The notes under the pieces are model-generated. The model was not told the DNA's origin, searched no databases, and saw only the letters and a list, made by a program, of their open reading frames with translations. Position numbers and translations under genes: made by a program. A stretch of DNA of 37,669 nt. Origin: Pseudomonadota bacterium (GTDB lineage Bacteria; Pseudomonadota; Alphaproteobacteria; Rhizobiales; Hyphomicrobiaceae). Shown piece after piece: positions 18,859 to 28,200 of the stretch (positions are counted from its first letter, which is position 1; the number at the start of each line of letters is the position of its first letter). The stretch spans positions 1 to 37,669 of the forward strand of contig JAEYPL010000235.1 in assembly GCA_023410905.1 (NCBI GenBank), in the 5' to 3' direction.

Positions 18859-21342
18859 ATGTCAGACGGAAGAAGGTGGCTACGCCTAGTCGCTTTAATG
18901 GGTGGCTGCGCGGCGGCACTGATAGCGCCGGGTATCGCTCAAGCGAATTGTACCCACCCAAACGACACCGTCTGCGAGTTCTCATCGCCGACGACACTGT
19001 CTGAATTTTACAATGGCTACAATGCCCCGGGGACCGTCAGAGTCAGCTCCAGCGTGACGCTCGATTGGTGGGGCTGGTACTACGTCAACGGATACTATTA
19101 TTCCGGCACGACCGAGATCAACTCCGGCGGCTCCTTCTCGAACCCGCTCACCTTCTACAACGGCGTCGTTGCTGCGGGCACCCTCGTCGTAAACAGCGGC
19201 GGCACCTTCTCGAACACAGGCACCTTCATCAGCGGTTACGACGCCATCGGCACGGTGATCGTCGACGGCGGCGCCTTCACGAATTCGGGCATCTTCTACA
19301 ACGGGTATTACTACGCGGGCTCCGGCGCAGTAACTGTTACAGGCGGAGGCACGTTCACAAATTCCGGCACGTTCTACAACGGGTACTACTACTATTACTA
19401 CGGCAGCGTCGCAAATACGCTGACCCTCACCGATGGCAGCACATTCACAAACTCGGGCACCTTCCGCAACGGCTACGAAAGCTATTACAGCAGCGGTGCG
19501 ACAAGCACCGTAGATGTCCAAGACGGCGGCGCCTTCACGAATTCCGGCACCTTCCACAACGGGTACTACGACACCTACTACAATTATTACCACAGCAGCG
19601 GCACCGTGACTGTCCGCGATGGCGGTACCTTCATAAACTCCGGCAATTTCTACAATATGTCTCTTTCTGCCGGCTCGCTGATCATTGATGCTGGAGGCAC
19701 GTTCACAAATACGCTCACTGGAACGCTCATCCAGAACAGCGGTAACAGCATTATCAATTTGGGCATGTTCGCCAACTCGGGCGCACTGAGCGGCGGTACC
19801 TTCACGAACGAGGCGGGTGGGTTGTTTGTGCAGTCACCCGGTGGCTGGCTCGGCAGTGGCGGCGCCCTGACTTTCGTCAATCACGGAAAATTCGACATCG
19901 GCCCTGCATCAGCGTCGGCGCCGATCACCACGACCGCACTCACCAGCAGCTTCACCCAATCTGCGACCGGCTCGCTCGCCATCCGCGCCGACTGGACTAC
20001 CGGCGTCTCCGACCGGCTCGCCATCTCGGGCAACGCTGCACTTGCCGGTACGCTCGTCGTCGCGCCGCTGAACTACCCGACTGACGCAGGCCTCACCAAG
20101 ACCTTCGCGAACGTCATCACCGCTACGGGCGGCATCACGGACAACGGCATCAGCGTGCCAGGCACAGCCATTGTCAGCTACGCCCTCGAGAAGCCCGACC
20201 CCAACACGCTGGATCTTGTCGCGACCATCAACTTCCTGGGGCACGACGCACCCAATCTGACACCCAATCAACGCAATGTCGGCAACGTGCTCAACGGCAT
20301 CTATGGCGGCGGCGGCACGACGCTCGGTTTCATATCGCCGCTGATGCAGCTACCGGGCAACTCTGAGCTCGCTAATGCCTTGAACCAGCTCTCCCCGACC
20401 GGTGATGCCGGCGCATTCTCGACCGCGATGAGTACAGGCGCCACTTTCGGCCAACAGCTTCTTTCCTGCCGCATGGCCGGCGATGAAGCTGACCCCACGC
20501 GCTTCATCAAAGAGGATCAGTGCCTGTGGGCTCGCTTCAGCGCACGCCACTTCGAGAGTGACGGACGCGGTGAGGCCGGCTTCGACGAGAGATCACTGTT
20601 CTATTCAACCGGCGCGCAGTTCAAGGTTGCGCCCGAGTGGCGGCTTGGCGGCGGCATCGGCTATCAGAACATCGACCTCTCATCTAACGCCAACGCCACA
20701 TCGAACGGCGATCGCGTCTATCTCGGTGGCGTGGTCAAATACACGCCGGGACCGTGGCTGTTCGCGGCGTCCGTCACGGGCGGCTGGGGCTGGCTGGACA
20801 ACCGCCGCAACGTTGCGTTCGGCGGCTTCACATCGACCGCAACATCGAGCACCGACACGGATTTCGTCAGCTCGCAGTTGACGGCCGCCTATCTCATGAG
20901 CAGCGGCGCCTTCTACCTGAAGCCCCAGGTCGATTTTGCCGCCAATTACCTGTCGCGTGACGCCTACTCCGAGACAGGCGCCGGCGGTATCGCACTACAT
21001 GTCGAGGCAGCCGATCACACCGTGCTTTCCGCTTCGCCATCCATGGAGCTCGGCGCCGAGCACCGCATGGCCGATGGCACAGTCGTCCGCGGCTTCATCA
21101 AGGCCGGCGCCACGTTCCGCGATACCGACACCTTCGTCACCACGGCGAGCTTTATCGGTGCACCGCTCGGCGCGCCCGGCTTCGCCATCGCGTCTAAGCT
21201 CGACAAGACCGTCGCCGATATCGGCATCGGCCTCGACGTGTTCTCGGTCGACGGCATGGCCCTGCGCCTGCAGTACGACGGCCAGTTTGGCGACACCACG
21301 ACCCTCCACGCGGGGAGCGCCAAGCTCAGCGTCAGGTTCTGA
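18859..21342 (+). CDS. autotransporter with tyrosine-rich repeat passenger
   Basis: An 827-residue type Va autotransporter. A signal peptide (MSDGRRWLRL...APGIAQA, cleavage before Asn30) leads into a passenger made of about eight repeats (residues 50-290). The core is GGTFTNSGTFYNGY, followed by a variable loop often packed with Tyr (YYY, YYYYYY, YESYY, YYDTYYNYYH) and a strand of GTVTV type. A second passenger part without Tyr repeats follows (290-570). The C-terminal 240-250 residues form the translocating beta-barrel, with alternating strands and a terminal Phe (KLSVRF). Two Cys flank the barrel start (LLSC and DQC). The repeat pattern suits a beta-helix with Tyr in the turns; adhesion is a plausible role, not shown. 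The ATG 18859 starts the signal peptide; a GTG at 18694 is in frame but lacks a ribosome-binding site. Confidence 0.88.
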   Translation: MSDGRRWLRLVALMGGCAAALIAPGIAQANCTHPNDTVCEFSSPTTLSEFYNGYNAPGTVRVSSSVTLDWWGWYYVNGYYYSGTTEINSGGSFSNPLTFYNGVVAAGTLVVNSGGTFSNTGTFISGYDAIGTVIVDGGAFTNSGIFYNGYYYAGSGAVTVTGGGTFTNSGTFYNGYYYYYYGSVANTLTLTDGSTFTNSGTFRNGYESYYSSGATSTVDVQDGGAFTNSGTFHNGYYDTYYNYYHSSGTVTVRDGGTFINSGNFYNMSLSAGSLIIDAGGTFTNTLTGTLIQNSGNSIINLGMFANSGALSGGTFTNEAGGLFVQSPGGWLGSGGALTFVNHGKFDIGPASASAPITTTALTSSFTQSATGSLAIRADWTTGVSDRLAISGNAALAGTLVVAPLNYPTDAGLTKTFANVITATGGITDNGISVPGTAIVSYALEKPDPNTLDLVATINFLGHDAPNLTPNQRNVGNVLNGIYGGGGTTLGFISPLMQLPGNSELANALNQLSPTGDAGAFSTAMSTGATFGQQLLSCRMAGDEADPTRFIKEDQCLWARFSARHFESDGRGEAGFDERSLFYSTGAQFKVAPEWRLGGGIGYQNIDLSSNANATSNGDRVYLGGVVKYTPGPWLFAASVTGGWGWLDNRRNVAFGGFTSTATSSTDTDFVSSQLTAAYLMSSGAFYLKPQVDFAANYLSRDAYSETGAGGIALHVEAADHTVLSASPSMELGAEHRMADGTVVRGFIKAGATFRDTDTFVTTASFIGAPLGAPGFAIASKLDKTVADIGIGLDVFSVDGMALRLQYDGQFGDTTTLHAGSAKLSVRF
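19006..19728 (+). repeat. region coding for about eight degenerate passenger repeats
   Basis: Protein-level repeats begin at residues 90, 114, 137, 163, 193, 223, 255 and 279, with spacing of 23-32 residues. The GTFTNSGTF core is well kept, while the loop after NGY varies in length and Tyr content. At DNA level the cores share stretches such as ACGTTCACAAA and TTCCGGCAC, so recombination between units is possible. Confidence 0.8.
19384..19401 (+). repeat. TAY trinucleotide tract, six tyrosine codons
   Basis: Six consecutive Tyr codons (TAC TAC TAC TAT TAC TAC) in the autotransporter passenger form a short trinucleotide repeat. Slippage would change loop length without breaking the frame. Confidence 0.7.
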
Positions 21343-21382
21343 GCCGGCGCTCGAAGCTGTCAGGTGAGCGGCATCCGCGCTC

Positions 21383-22834
21383 TCACTTCACCTTCGACAC
21401 GTGCAGCTCAGGCACGCGCTTCGCCCACGGCATGGCGCGTTCGAGCGCACCGCCGAGCGAGATCAGCACGTGCTCCTCGGCAGGCCGTCCCGCAAGCTGC
21501 ACCCCGATCGGTACGCCCGTCGAATGCATGGCGAGCGGCAGTGACAGCCCCGGCGTGCCCATGATGTTGTGCGGCACCGTGAACTGGCACGGCTCGCGGA
21601 ACAGCTTGTCGACGAGGCTCGACGCATCGACGCCCGCCTTGCTGAGGTGGTACTTCCCCCACGGCTCCGACACGCGTGCATTCGTCGGCGACAGCCAGAC
21701 GTCGTGGTCCGCATAAAAGCGGGCGAGCTTGCGCCGCGCAATGTTCACCTCGCTCAGCGCAGCAAAGAAACGCGCCGTCGTGATCCCCTTCGCAAACTCA
21801 TAAACCGACAGCATGACCGGTTCGAGCGTATCGGGCCCGATCTTCTGACCGGTCCTCGCCGCATATCCTTCGAGCCGCGTGTCGAAACCGAAGAAGAACA
21901 GATCGTTGATCTTGTGCAGCGTCTCGATGCCGCCGAAATCCACCTCCGCAACGTCGACATGGTGCCCCATGCCTTCGAGCACCTTGGCCGTATCCTTCAC
22001 GGCCTGCGCCACTTCCGGGTCTACCGGCACGCCGAAGATCTCGGTCAGCACGATGCCGATCTTGAGGCGCGGGCTCAGCGCATTGACGAACGAGGCATAA
22101 GATTGCGTGGGCCGCGGTATCACGAATGGATCGCCGATCTGCGGCTTCGAAACCCAATCGAGCATGGTCGCGGAATCGCGCATCGTCTTGGCCTGGATGT
22201 GATTGGCCGAGAAGCCAAGCCCACCTTCATCCGCGACCGGCCCGATCGAGACGCGGCCGCGCGAGGGCTTCAAGCCGACGCCACCGCACCAGCTCGCCGG
22301 AATACGGATCGAGCCGCCGATATCCGAGCCGTGCGCGATCGGCACCATGCCGCTGGTCACCGCTGCCTGCGCGCCACCCGATGAGCCGCCCGCCGAGTAG
22401 CCCTTCTTGAACGGATTCGACGTGTTGCCGAACATCACGCTCTCGGTCGTCGCCGACATGGAGTATTCGGGCGCCGCCGAACGGCCGAGGATGTTGACGC
22501 CGGACGCCTTGAGCTGGTCGGTGAAGTAGGTGCCCGTCGTCACGGTCATACCGCGGCAAAGGCGCGAGCCGAACTCGATGAGGCGGCCCTGCTCGTGGCC
22601 GAACACGTCCTTCATGAGGAAGGGAACGCCGCGGAAGGGCCCTGCACCGAGCGTGCTCTCGTCGAGGCCGTCGATGCGGTCGTCGTAGGTCTCGATGACG
22701 GCTTTTACTTCGCCGTTCGCCGCTTCAATGGCCGACGCTGCGGTCCGCGCCAGCTCCTTGGGGCTAACCTCGCCTTTAGCCACGAGCTCGCCAAGACCAA
22801 GACCATCATAGGACGCATATTCGTCGAGCTTCAT
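21383..22834 (-). CDS. amidase-signature-family hydrolase
   Basis: A 483-residue amidase-signature enzyme with a Ser-cisSer-Lys triad: Lys75 (FLMKDV), Ser151 in SAGGSSGGAQAAV and nucleophile Ser175 in SDIGGSIRIPA. Spacing between these agrees with fatty-acid amide hydrolase and bacterial amidases. The family hydrolyses varied carboxamides; GatA is unlikely because no gatB/gatC neighbours exist and the C-terminal part differs. The substrate cannot be inferred. The start ATG 22834 is preferred since GGAG lies 9 nt upstream; ATG 22849 is 5 codons further up. It is convergent with the autotransporter gene and lies downstream of chpT on the same strand, 92 nt away. Confidence 0.88.
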   Translation of the reverse strand: MKLDEYASYDGLGLGELVAKGEVSPKELARTAASAIEAANGEVKAVIETYDDRIDGLDESTLGAGPFRGVPFLMKDVFGHEQGRLIEFGSRLCRGMTVTTGTYFTDQLKASGVNILGRSAAPEYSMSATTESVMFGNTSNPFKKGYSAGGSSGGAQAAVTSGMVPIAHGSDIGGSIRIPASWCGGVGLKPSRGRVSIGPVADEGGLGFSANHIQAKTMRDSATMLDWVSKPQIGDPFVIPRPTQSYASFVNALSPRLKIGIVLTEIFGVPVDPEVAQAVKDTAKVLEGMGHHVDVAEVDFGGIETLHKINDLFFFGFDTRLEGYAARTGQKIGPDTLEPVMLSVYEFAKGITTARFFAALSEVNIARRKLARFYADHDVWLSPTNARVSEPWGKYHLSKAGVDASSLVDKLFREPCQFTVPHNIMGTPGLSLPLAMHSTGVPIGVQLAGRPAEEHVLISLGGALERAMPWAKRVPELHVSKVK

Positions 22835-22926
22835 GAGCGCGCACTCCATCGGGAGGGTGGATCCATCCCGACAAAGCTATGCCCATCGGATCGCGATGTA
22901 AAAGCGAAAGGGGGCGGCAGGCTGCC

Positions 22927-23568
22927 TCAGGAACGGGCGCTCAGAATGATGTCGGCACCATCGCGCAGGACTTCAAGCCGCATCCGGCACTGCTGCGCGA
23001 GTCGGCACGTGTAGTACGTCTGCACCGTCAGCGCATCGATCGGCGGCATATTCTGGCCGGTCAGAAATTCGATGAGGTGCGTCGGCGGGCGCGCACCCTG
23101 GCCGCGGCAGCGCACGGCGAATGCGGGATGATCCGGCCGCTGGTCGATCATCACGGTCAGCTCGCCGCCCCGGAGCAGCGCCGACAACCCGAGCGAGACG
23201 AGGTTGAGCACGAGCTTGACCTTGTCCTTGGCCATGTAGCCGACAGGACCCTGCCACACGAGCGTGTGCTTGCCGCCCTTGGTGGCGTACTCGCGCGCGA
23301 TCTCCTCGCCCATACGCAAGTCGATCGAGTCGCCGGCGGAGCCTGCTGCGCCGTAGGCAAAGCGCGCGAACTTCAGCCGCGCCGTCGCCTGGCTCGTGAC
23401 GTTGCGGATCATATCCAACGCATAGTCGCGCGACTCGGGATCATCCTCCTCGTCGAGCATCTCGAGGCCATTGTTGATGGCCCCCACGGGATTGATGACG
23501 TCGTGGCAAACTTTGCTGGCGATCAGCGCCGCTAGCTCCAGATCGTTCGGGAATGCGGGCTGGCTCAT
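22927..23568 (-). CDS. chpT: histidine phosphotransferase ChpT
   Basis: A 213-residue cytoplasmic phosphotransferase that in alphaproteobacteria passes phosphate from the CckA receiver domain to the cell-cycle regulator CtrA and to CpdR. The phospho-accepting histidine is His22 in the segment SKVCHDVINPVGAINNGLEML, the hallmark of ChpT. The C-terminal half resembles a histidine-kinase ATPase fold but lacks the nucleotide-binding N, G1 and G2 boxes, as in known ChpT. It starts at the ATG at 23566-23568. Divergent from cysQ. Confidence 0.9.
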   Translation of the reverse strand: MSQPAFPNDLELAALIASKVCHDVINPVGAINNGLEMLDEEDDPESRDYALDMIRNVTSQATARLKFARFAYGAAGSAGDSIDLRMGEEIAREYATKGGKHTLVWQGPVGYMAKDKVKLVLNLVSLGLSALLRGGELTVMIDQRPDHPAFAVRCRGQGARPPTHLIEFLTGQNMPPIDALTVQTYYTCRLAQQCRMRLEVLRDGADIILSARS

Positions 23569-23824
23569 GGTCCCCGGCTCGGTGAGAGGATGCGCTGGCG
23601 CCGGCTCAAGCGAATGCTACGCGAGCGCAAGGGCGACAGCTTGCGAATTTCATCCTAGTTTTGATACACGCCCACGAGATTCGCGCCAAGTGTGGACTAT
23701 GAACGCTCCGCAATTGACAGAACTCTGATGCAATATCGCCGCATCTTGTAGCGAATCACTCAGGCATCCGGTGGCCGGGCATCGAACGGCCGCAATCTCT
23801 GGCGGCAGCGGATCAGGAGAATCA

Positions 23825-24652
23825 ATGTCAGCCATCGAGCACACGCGACTTGCTTCGGCCCTGCTGCCCGCGGTGCTGACTGCCGGCGCGATCGAGATGC
23901 GCTACTACCGCGCCGGTGTCGCCGTCGAGACCAAGGCCGATGAAAGCCCCGTAACCGCCGCCGACCGCGAGGCCGAAGCCGTACTCGTTGCGGCAATCGC
24001 CGCCGCTGCGCCCGGCGTGCCGATCGTTGCCGAAGAGGCAGTCGCGTCCGGCCAGATGCCGGTACTTGGCACTGAGTTCTTCCTGGTCGACCCACTCGAT
24101 GGCACGCGCGAGTTCATCGCGCAGCGCGGCGAGTTCACGGTCAACGTCGCGCTGATCCGCAACGGCGCTCCGATCTTCGGCATCGTCTACGCACCGGCTC
24201 GCGACGAGCTTTATGTGACGCTCGCGCCGGATATCGCGGCCATGGCGCGCATTGCGCCGCGCGAGGGGAACATCGCACTCGACGAGATCGGGCTTCGAAC
24301 CATTCACACACGCGCACCAGAGCCCACAGCGCTCGCAGCGCTCGTCAGTCGCTCGCATTCGACGCCCGAGACCGAGGACTTCCTTTCGCGCTTCGACATT
24401 GCCGCGCGCTGCGACGCTGGCTCATCTCTCAAGTTCTGCGTCATTGCGCGTGGCGACGCCGACATCTATCCGCGTCTGAGCCGCACCATGGCCTGGGATA
24501 CCGCGGCAGGCCACGCCGTGCTCGCGGCCGCCGGCGGTAACGTCACCACGCTCGACGGCCAGCCTCTGCGTTATGGCAACACTGCAGCAGCGCTTGCCAA
24601 TCCGAGCTTCGTCGCGTGGGGCACGCCGCAGCCTATCGCACCGCGCACGTAG
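23825..24652 (+). CDS. cysQ: 3'(2'),5'-bisphosphate nucleotidase CysQ
   Basis: A 275-residue member of the inositol-monophosphatase superfamily, assigned to CysQ, which removes the 3'-phosphate of PAP(S) formed in sulfate assimilation and relieves PAP toxicity. The metal motifs are VAEEAV, DPLDGTREF and the C-terminal MAWDTAAGHAVLAAAGG; the DGTREF form with a following FTVNVALI strand is typical of CysQ. The ATG 23825 has AGGAGA 4 nt upstream. The open frame extends to 23771 but is not needed. It is convergent with soxG, with only 7 nt between stop codons. Confidence 0.9.
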   Translation: MSAIEHTRLASALLPAVLTAGAIEMRYYRAGVAVETKADESPVTAADREAEAVLVAAIAAAAPGVPIVAEEAVASGQMPVLGTEFFLVDPLDGTREFIAQRGEFTVNVALIRNGAPIFGIVYAPARDELYVTLAPDIAAMARIAPREGNIALDEIGLRTIHTRAPEPTALAALVSRSHSTPETEDFLSRFDIAARCDAGSSLKFCVIARGDADIYPRLSRTMAWDTAAGHAVLAAAGGNVTTLDGQPLRYGNTAAALANPSFVAWGTPQPIAPRT

Positions 24653-24659
24653 AGCACTC

Positions 24660-25217
24660 TCAGTCGATGCCGTGCATGGCCTCTGCAAGGAGTGCCACGA
24701 AATACGGCGCGAACGAGCGCGCGATCTCCATGCGGAAGGCGTCGCGCTCGGTTCTCCAGAGCACGATCTCGGCCTTGGCGAGGATCGTTCGCGTACACAT
24801 GCCGACTGGGAATGCGGACTCGTCGAGATCGAGCGGACAACCTGCATTCAGCAGCGCCGCGGTACGCGGTCCGGACATGGTGAGACCGATCTGGCGATGA
24901 CCGACATCGACGAGCGCGGCCGGCTGGCCAGCCAATGCACTGGAAAGCGTGGTCGCGATGCTCGCTTGTTCATCTTCCGCAGCCAGCAGCAACCATTCGT
25001 CCGGCCCGAGCCACAAAGCGGCGCGTGAGCCTGACGCGTGAACCCGCATAGGCGCGGTCGGCAGTGCGATCCCGAAAGCATCGCCAATAAGACCAAGATC
25101 CCCGCGATAAATGAATCGCGCCGCAGCTGCTGCCTCAGTGACCGAGACGATCCCCTCCCGTGTCGGCAGTACCAGTCCCTCGAGCACCGAGCGACGCGCC
25201 ATAACGTGATCAGCCAT
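24660..25217 (-). CDS. soxG: sarcosine oxidase gamma subunit
   Basis: A 185-residue gamma subunit of heterotetrameric sarcosine oxidase. It shares a fold with part of the T-protein/GcvT family and is needed to assemble the complex. The sequence shows the family pattern LGPDEWLLLAAEDEQASI, then LVDVGHRQIGLTMSGPRTAALLNAGCPLDLDESAFPVG and a C-terminal FRMEIARSFAPYF. The start ATG 25215-25217 overlaps the soxA stop by 8 nt, indicating translational coupling. It is last in the operon. Confidence 0.9.
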   Translation of the reverse strand: MADHVMARRSVLEGLVLPTREGIVSVTEAAAAARFIYRGDLGLIGDAFGIALPTAPMRVHASGSRAALWLGPDEWLLLAAEDEQASIATTLSSALAGQPAALVDVGHRQIGLTMSGPRTAALLNAGCPLDLDESAFPVGMCTRTILAKAEIVLWRTERDAFRMEIARSFAPYFVALLAEAMHGID

Positions 25218-28200
25218 TGAGCCGCTCTCCCTTTGGATCGAGAAAGACCGGCGTGACGACGTCGACGGCGACATCGCCGGACGGCATGGGAATATTCAGT
25301 CGTGAGCCAATCCGCGCGCGCCCATCGGCTACCAAGGCGAGCGCGATCGAGCGCCCGAGTGCCGCGCTCCAGTAGGCCGACGTGACATGCCCCAGCGCGG
25401 GCGTGCCGACCGGCGGCTTCGCTTCCGCCGTCACCTGTGCACCTTCCTCGAGCACCAATTTCGGATCTGCCGTGAGCAGCCCGACGAGCTGCTTGCGTCC
25501 AGCGCGGACAATGTCCGGCCGCGACAGCGAACGCAGGCCGACGAAGTCGCGCTTGTTCTTGCCGATCGCCCAGCCGAGCCCCACGTCGTCGGGCGTTACC
25601 GTGCCGTCCGTCTCCTGGCCGACAATGATGAAGCCCTTTTCGGCGCGCAGCACATGCATACTCTCCGTGCCATATGCGCATCCGCCGTGCTTTTGCACCT
25701 CGCGCCAGACGGCCTCCCACACTGCCGCGCCATAGTCCGCCGGCACGTTGATCTCGAAGCCGAGTTCGCCCGTGAAGCTGACGCGGAAGATGCGCGCATC
25801 GATACCGCGGATGCGCCCGGCTTTGACGCTCATGTGGGGGAAGGCTTCCGCACCGAGATCGACGCCCTCGACGAGTGGCGCCAGAACCTCGCGCGCCTTC
25901 GGTCCCTGCACCGCGATGACGGCCCACTGCTCGGTCGTGGAGGTCAGCCATACCTTCAGCTCGGGGAACTCTGTCTGCGCGTAGTCTTCCATCATATTGA
26001 GGACGCGCGCGGCACCGCCGGTCGTCGTGGTCACATGAAAGCGGTCGGCGGCAATGCGGCCTATCACTCCATCGTCGATGATGAAGCCCGCTTCGTTCAG
26101 CAACACACCATAGCGGCAGCGCCCGACACCAAGTTTCTGGAAGGGATTGATGTACAGCCGCTCGAGAAACTCAGCGGCATCCGGCCCGACAACTTCGATC
26201 TTGCCGAGCGTGGACGCATCGAACATCCCGACAGCACTGCGCACGATCCCGCATTCGCGCGCGACAGCGGCATGCATGTCCTCGCTGCCCTCGGGGAAGT
26301 GCCGCGCCCGCTTCCATGCGCCGACATCCTCGAAGACCGCGCCTTGGCTCTGTGCCCAGCCATCACAGGGCGTTCGCCGCACAGGATCGAACAGATCACC
26401 GCGGCTCGTGCCCGCGATCGTGCCGAAGGTCACGGGCGTATAGGGCTGGCGGAATGTCGTGAGCCCGACGGCAGGAATGGGTTTGCCAAGATGATCCGCG
26501 ACGATAGCGAGCGCATTGAGGTTCGACGTCTTGCCCTGATCGGTCGCCATACCTGTCGTCGTGTAGCGCTTCACGTGCTCGATGGAGCGGAAGCCTTCCT
26601 GCGCCGCGAGCTTCAAATCGCGCACCGTCACATCGTGCTGGAAATCGACGAAGGCTTTACTCTCTTGCGCGCCCGGGCTCGAAACACCGAGCACGCCGCC
26701 GAAGCCTGTCGCATCATTCGAGACGTTGAATTCGCGCGGATGCGAAACCCGCCCAACAGCTTCGTTGCCCGCCGCAAAGCCATCCTCCAACGCCGCGGCA
26801 ATACCGAACGCGCCGCGGCACGCTCCGACCGATCGCTGCGATTGACCGGGCGCAACCGAAGCCGGGAGAAATGCCTGCGCGGCCTCATCCCAGGCGAGCT
26901 TGCCGCGCGATTGCGAGAACAGATGCACGGACGGCGTCCAACCGCCGCTCATGAGCACATGATCACATGAAACCCACGAGTCGCTCCCCGCGCGCCTGAT
27001 CTGCACTGCAGATACGCGCTGGCGCCCACGCGTTGCGATCACCGCTGCGCCCGCTTCGACTGCGATTCCCGCAGCCTTCGCGGCGCTGAACAGTGCGCCG
27101 CCACCGCTCGGTCGCGGATCGACGATCATCGCCACCTCCACGCCGGCGCGCCGAAGATCGAGCGCTGCTGCATAACCGCTGTCGCAAGCCGCCACGACGA
27201 CGGCGCGCGAACCAGAACGCGCGCCATATCGATTGACGTACGTCCGCGCGGCATCCGCCAGCATGATGCCGGGCCGGTCATTGTCCGGAAACACCACGGG
27301 TCTCTCGATGGCCCCCGTCGCCAGCACGACATGCTTCGCGCGTACCTGCCACAATCGCTCGCGTGGTGCCGATTGCTCAGGCTTGGCGAGATGATCCGTG
27401 CGCCGCTCCGCCAGCGCGACGAAATTCTGAGCGAAATAACCGAAGGCTTGCGTGCGCGGCAGCAGCGTCACGCGCGGTGATGCAGCGAGCGTCCGCGCGG
27501 CTTCTTCCAACCACGCCGCAGCAGGAACGCCGTCGATCTCGACGGACCATTCGCTCAGCAGCGACCCGCCGAGTTCGGCCTGCTCATCACACAGGATCAC
27601 ACGCGCGCCAGCCTCCGCAGCAGCAAGCGCTGCAGCAAGACCCGCGGGACCAGCACCGACGACCAGCACATCACAATGCGCGAACACGTTCGCGTAGCGG
27701 TCGGGATCAGGCTGCGTCGGTGCCTTGCCGAGCCCTGCCGCGCGACGGATCAGCGGCTCGTAGATCTTGTGCCAAGCCCAGTTCGATCCGAGCAGGCGCG
27801 GCCCCATGAATGTCTTGTAGTAGAAACCGGCAGCCAGCAGCGGCGAGAAAAAGCCATTTACCGCGCCGAAATCATAGGCGAGCGACGGCCAGCGGTTCTG
27901 GCTTTCGGCCACGAGGCCGTCGTACAGCTCCACCTGTGTTGCGCGCAAATTCGGCGCATCCCGCCGTCCGCCGCGATCGATCGTGACGAGCGCATTGGGC
28001 TCCTCGGCACCGGCGGAGAGAATGCCACGCGGTCGATGATATTTGTAGGAGCGCCCGACAAGATGCACGCCATTGGCGAGCAGCGCCGATGCCAACGTGT
28101 CTCCTGCGACACCCTCGTACGGCTTTCCGTCGAACGTGAAGGAAAGGCGCTTCTTGCGATCGATGCGGCCGCCGCCGTTCGTGCGATGTAGACCGGCCAT
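25210..28200 (-). CDS. soxA: sarcosine oxidase alpha subunit
   Basis: A 996-residue alpha subunit. The N-terminal part (about 1-110) resembles the 2Fe-2S-ferredoxin-like segment of hydrogen cyanide synthase and sarcosine oxidase (FTFDGKPYEGVAGDTLASALLANG). It is followed by an NAD-binding Rossmann domain (VLVVGAGPAGLAAALAAAEAGARVILCDEQ, near residue 175). The C-terminal 380 residues are a GcvT-like tetrahydrofolate-binding domain (from about 610: ARECGIVRSAVGMFDASTLGKIEVVGPDA). It oxidises sarcosine with beta to glycine, H2O2 and 5,10-methylene-THF. This is the sarcosine soxA, not the sulfur-oxidation soxA. Its ATG overlaps the soxD stop by 1 nt (TGATG). Confidence 0.95.
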   Translation of the reverse strand: MAGLHRTNGGGRIDRKKRLSFTFDGKPYEGVAGDTLASALLANGVHLVGRSYKYHRPRGILSAGAEEPNALVTIDRGGRRDAPNLRATQVELYDGLVAESQNRWPSLAYDFGAVNGFFSPLLAAGFYYKTFMGPRLLGSNWAWHKIYEPLIRRAAGLGKAPTQPDPDRYANVFAHCDVLVVGAGPAGLAAALAAAEAGARVILCDEQAELGGSLLSEWSVEIDGVPAAAWLEEAARTLAASPRVTLLPRTQAFGYFAQNFVALAERRTDHLAKPEQSAPRERLWQVRAKHVVLATGAIERPVVFPDNDRPGIMLADAARTYVNRYGARSGSRAVVVAACDSGYAAALDLRRAGVEVAMIVDPRPSGGGALFSAAKAAGIAVEAGAAVIATRGRQRVSAVQIRRAGSDSWVSCDHVLMSGGWTPSVHLFSQSRGKLAWDEAAQAFLPASVAPGQSQRSVGACRGAFGIAAALEDGFAAGNEAVGRVSHPREFNVSNDATGFGGVLGVSSPGAQESKAFVDFQHDVTVRDLKLAAQEGFRSIEHVKRYTTTGMATDQGKTSNLNALAIVADHLGKPIPAVGLTTFRQPYTPVTFGTIAGTSRGDLFDPVRRTPCDGWAQSQGAVFEDVGAWKRARHFPEGSEDMHAAVARECGIVRSAVGMFDASTLGKIEVVGPDAAEFLERLYINPFQKLGVGRCRYGVLLNEAGFIIDDGVIGRIAADRFHVTTTTGGAARVLNMMEDYAQTEFPELKVWLTSTTEQWAVIAVQGPKAREVLAPLVEGVDLGAEAFPHMSVKAGRIRGIDARIFRVSFTGELGFEINVPADYGAAVWEAVWREVQKHGGCAYGTESMHVLRAEKGFIIVGQETDGTVTPDDVGLGWAIGKNKRDFVGLRSLSRPDIVRAGRKQLVGLLTADPKLVLEEGAQVTAEAKPPVGTPALGHVTSAYWSAALGRSIALALVADGRARIGSRLNIPMPSGDVAVDVVTPVFLDPKGERLNG

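Noticed and set aside
23714..23742. TTGACA upstream of cysQ as a sigma-70 promoter
   Set aside because: No acceptable -10 box lies 16-18 bp downstream; the only AT-rich hexamer is at 12 bp.
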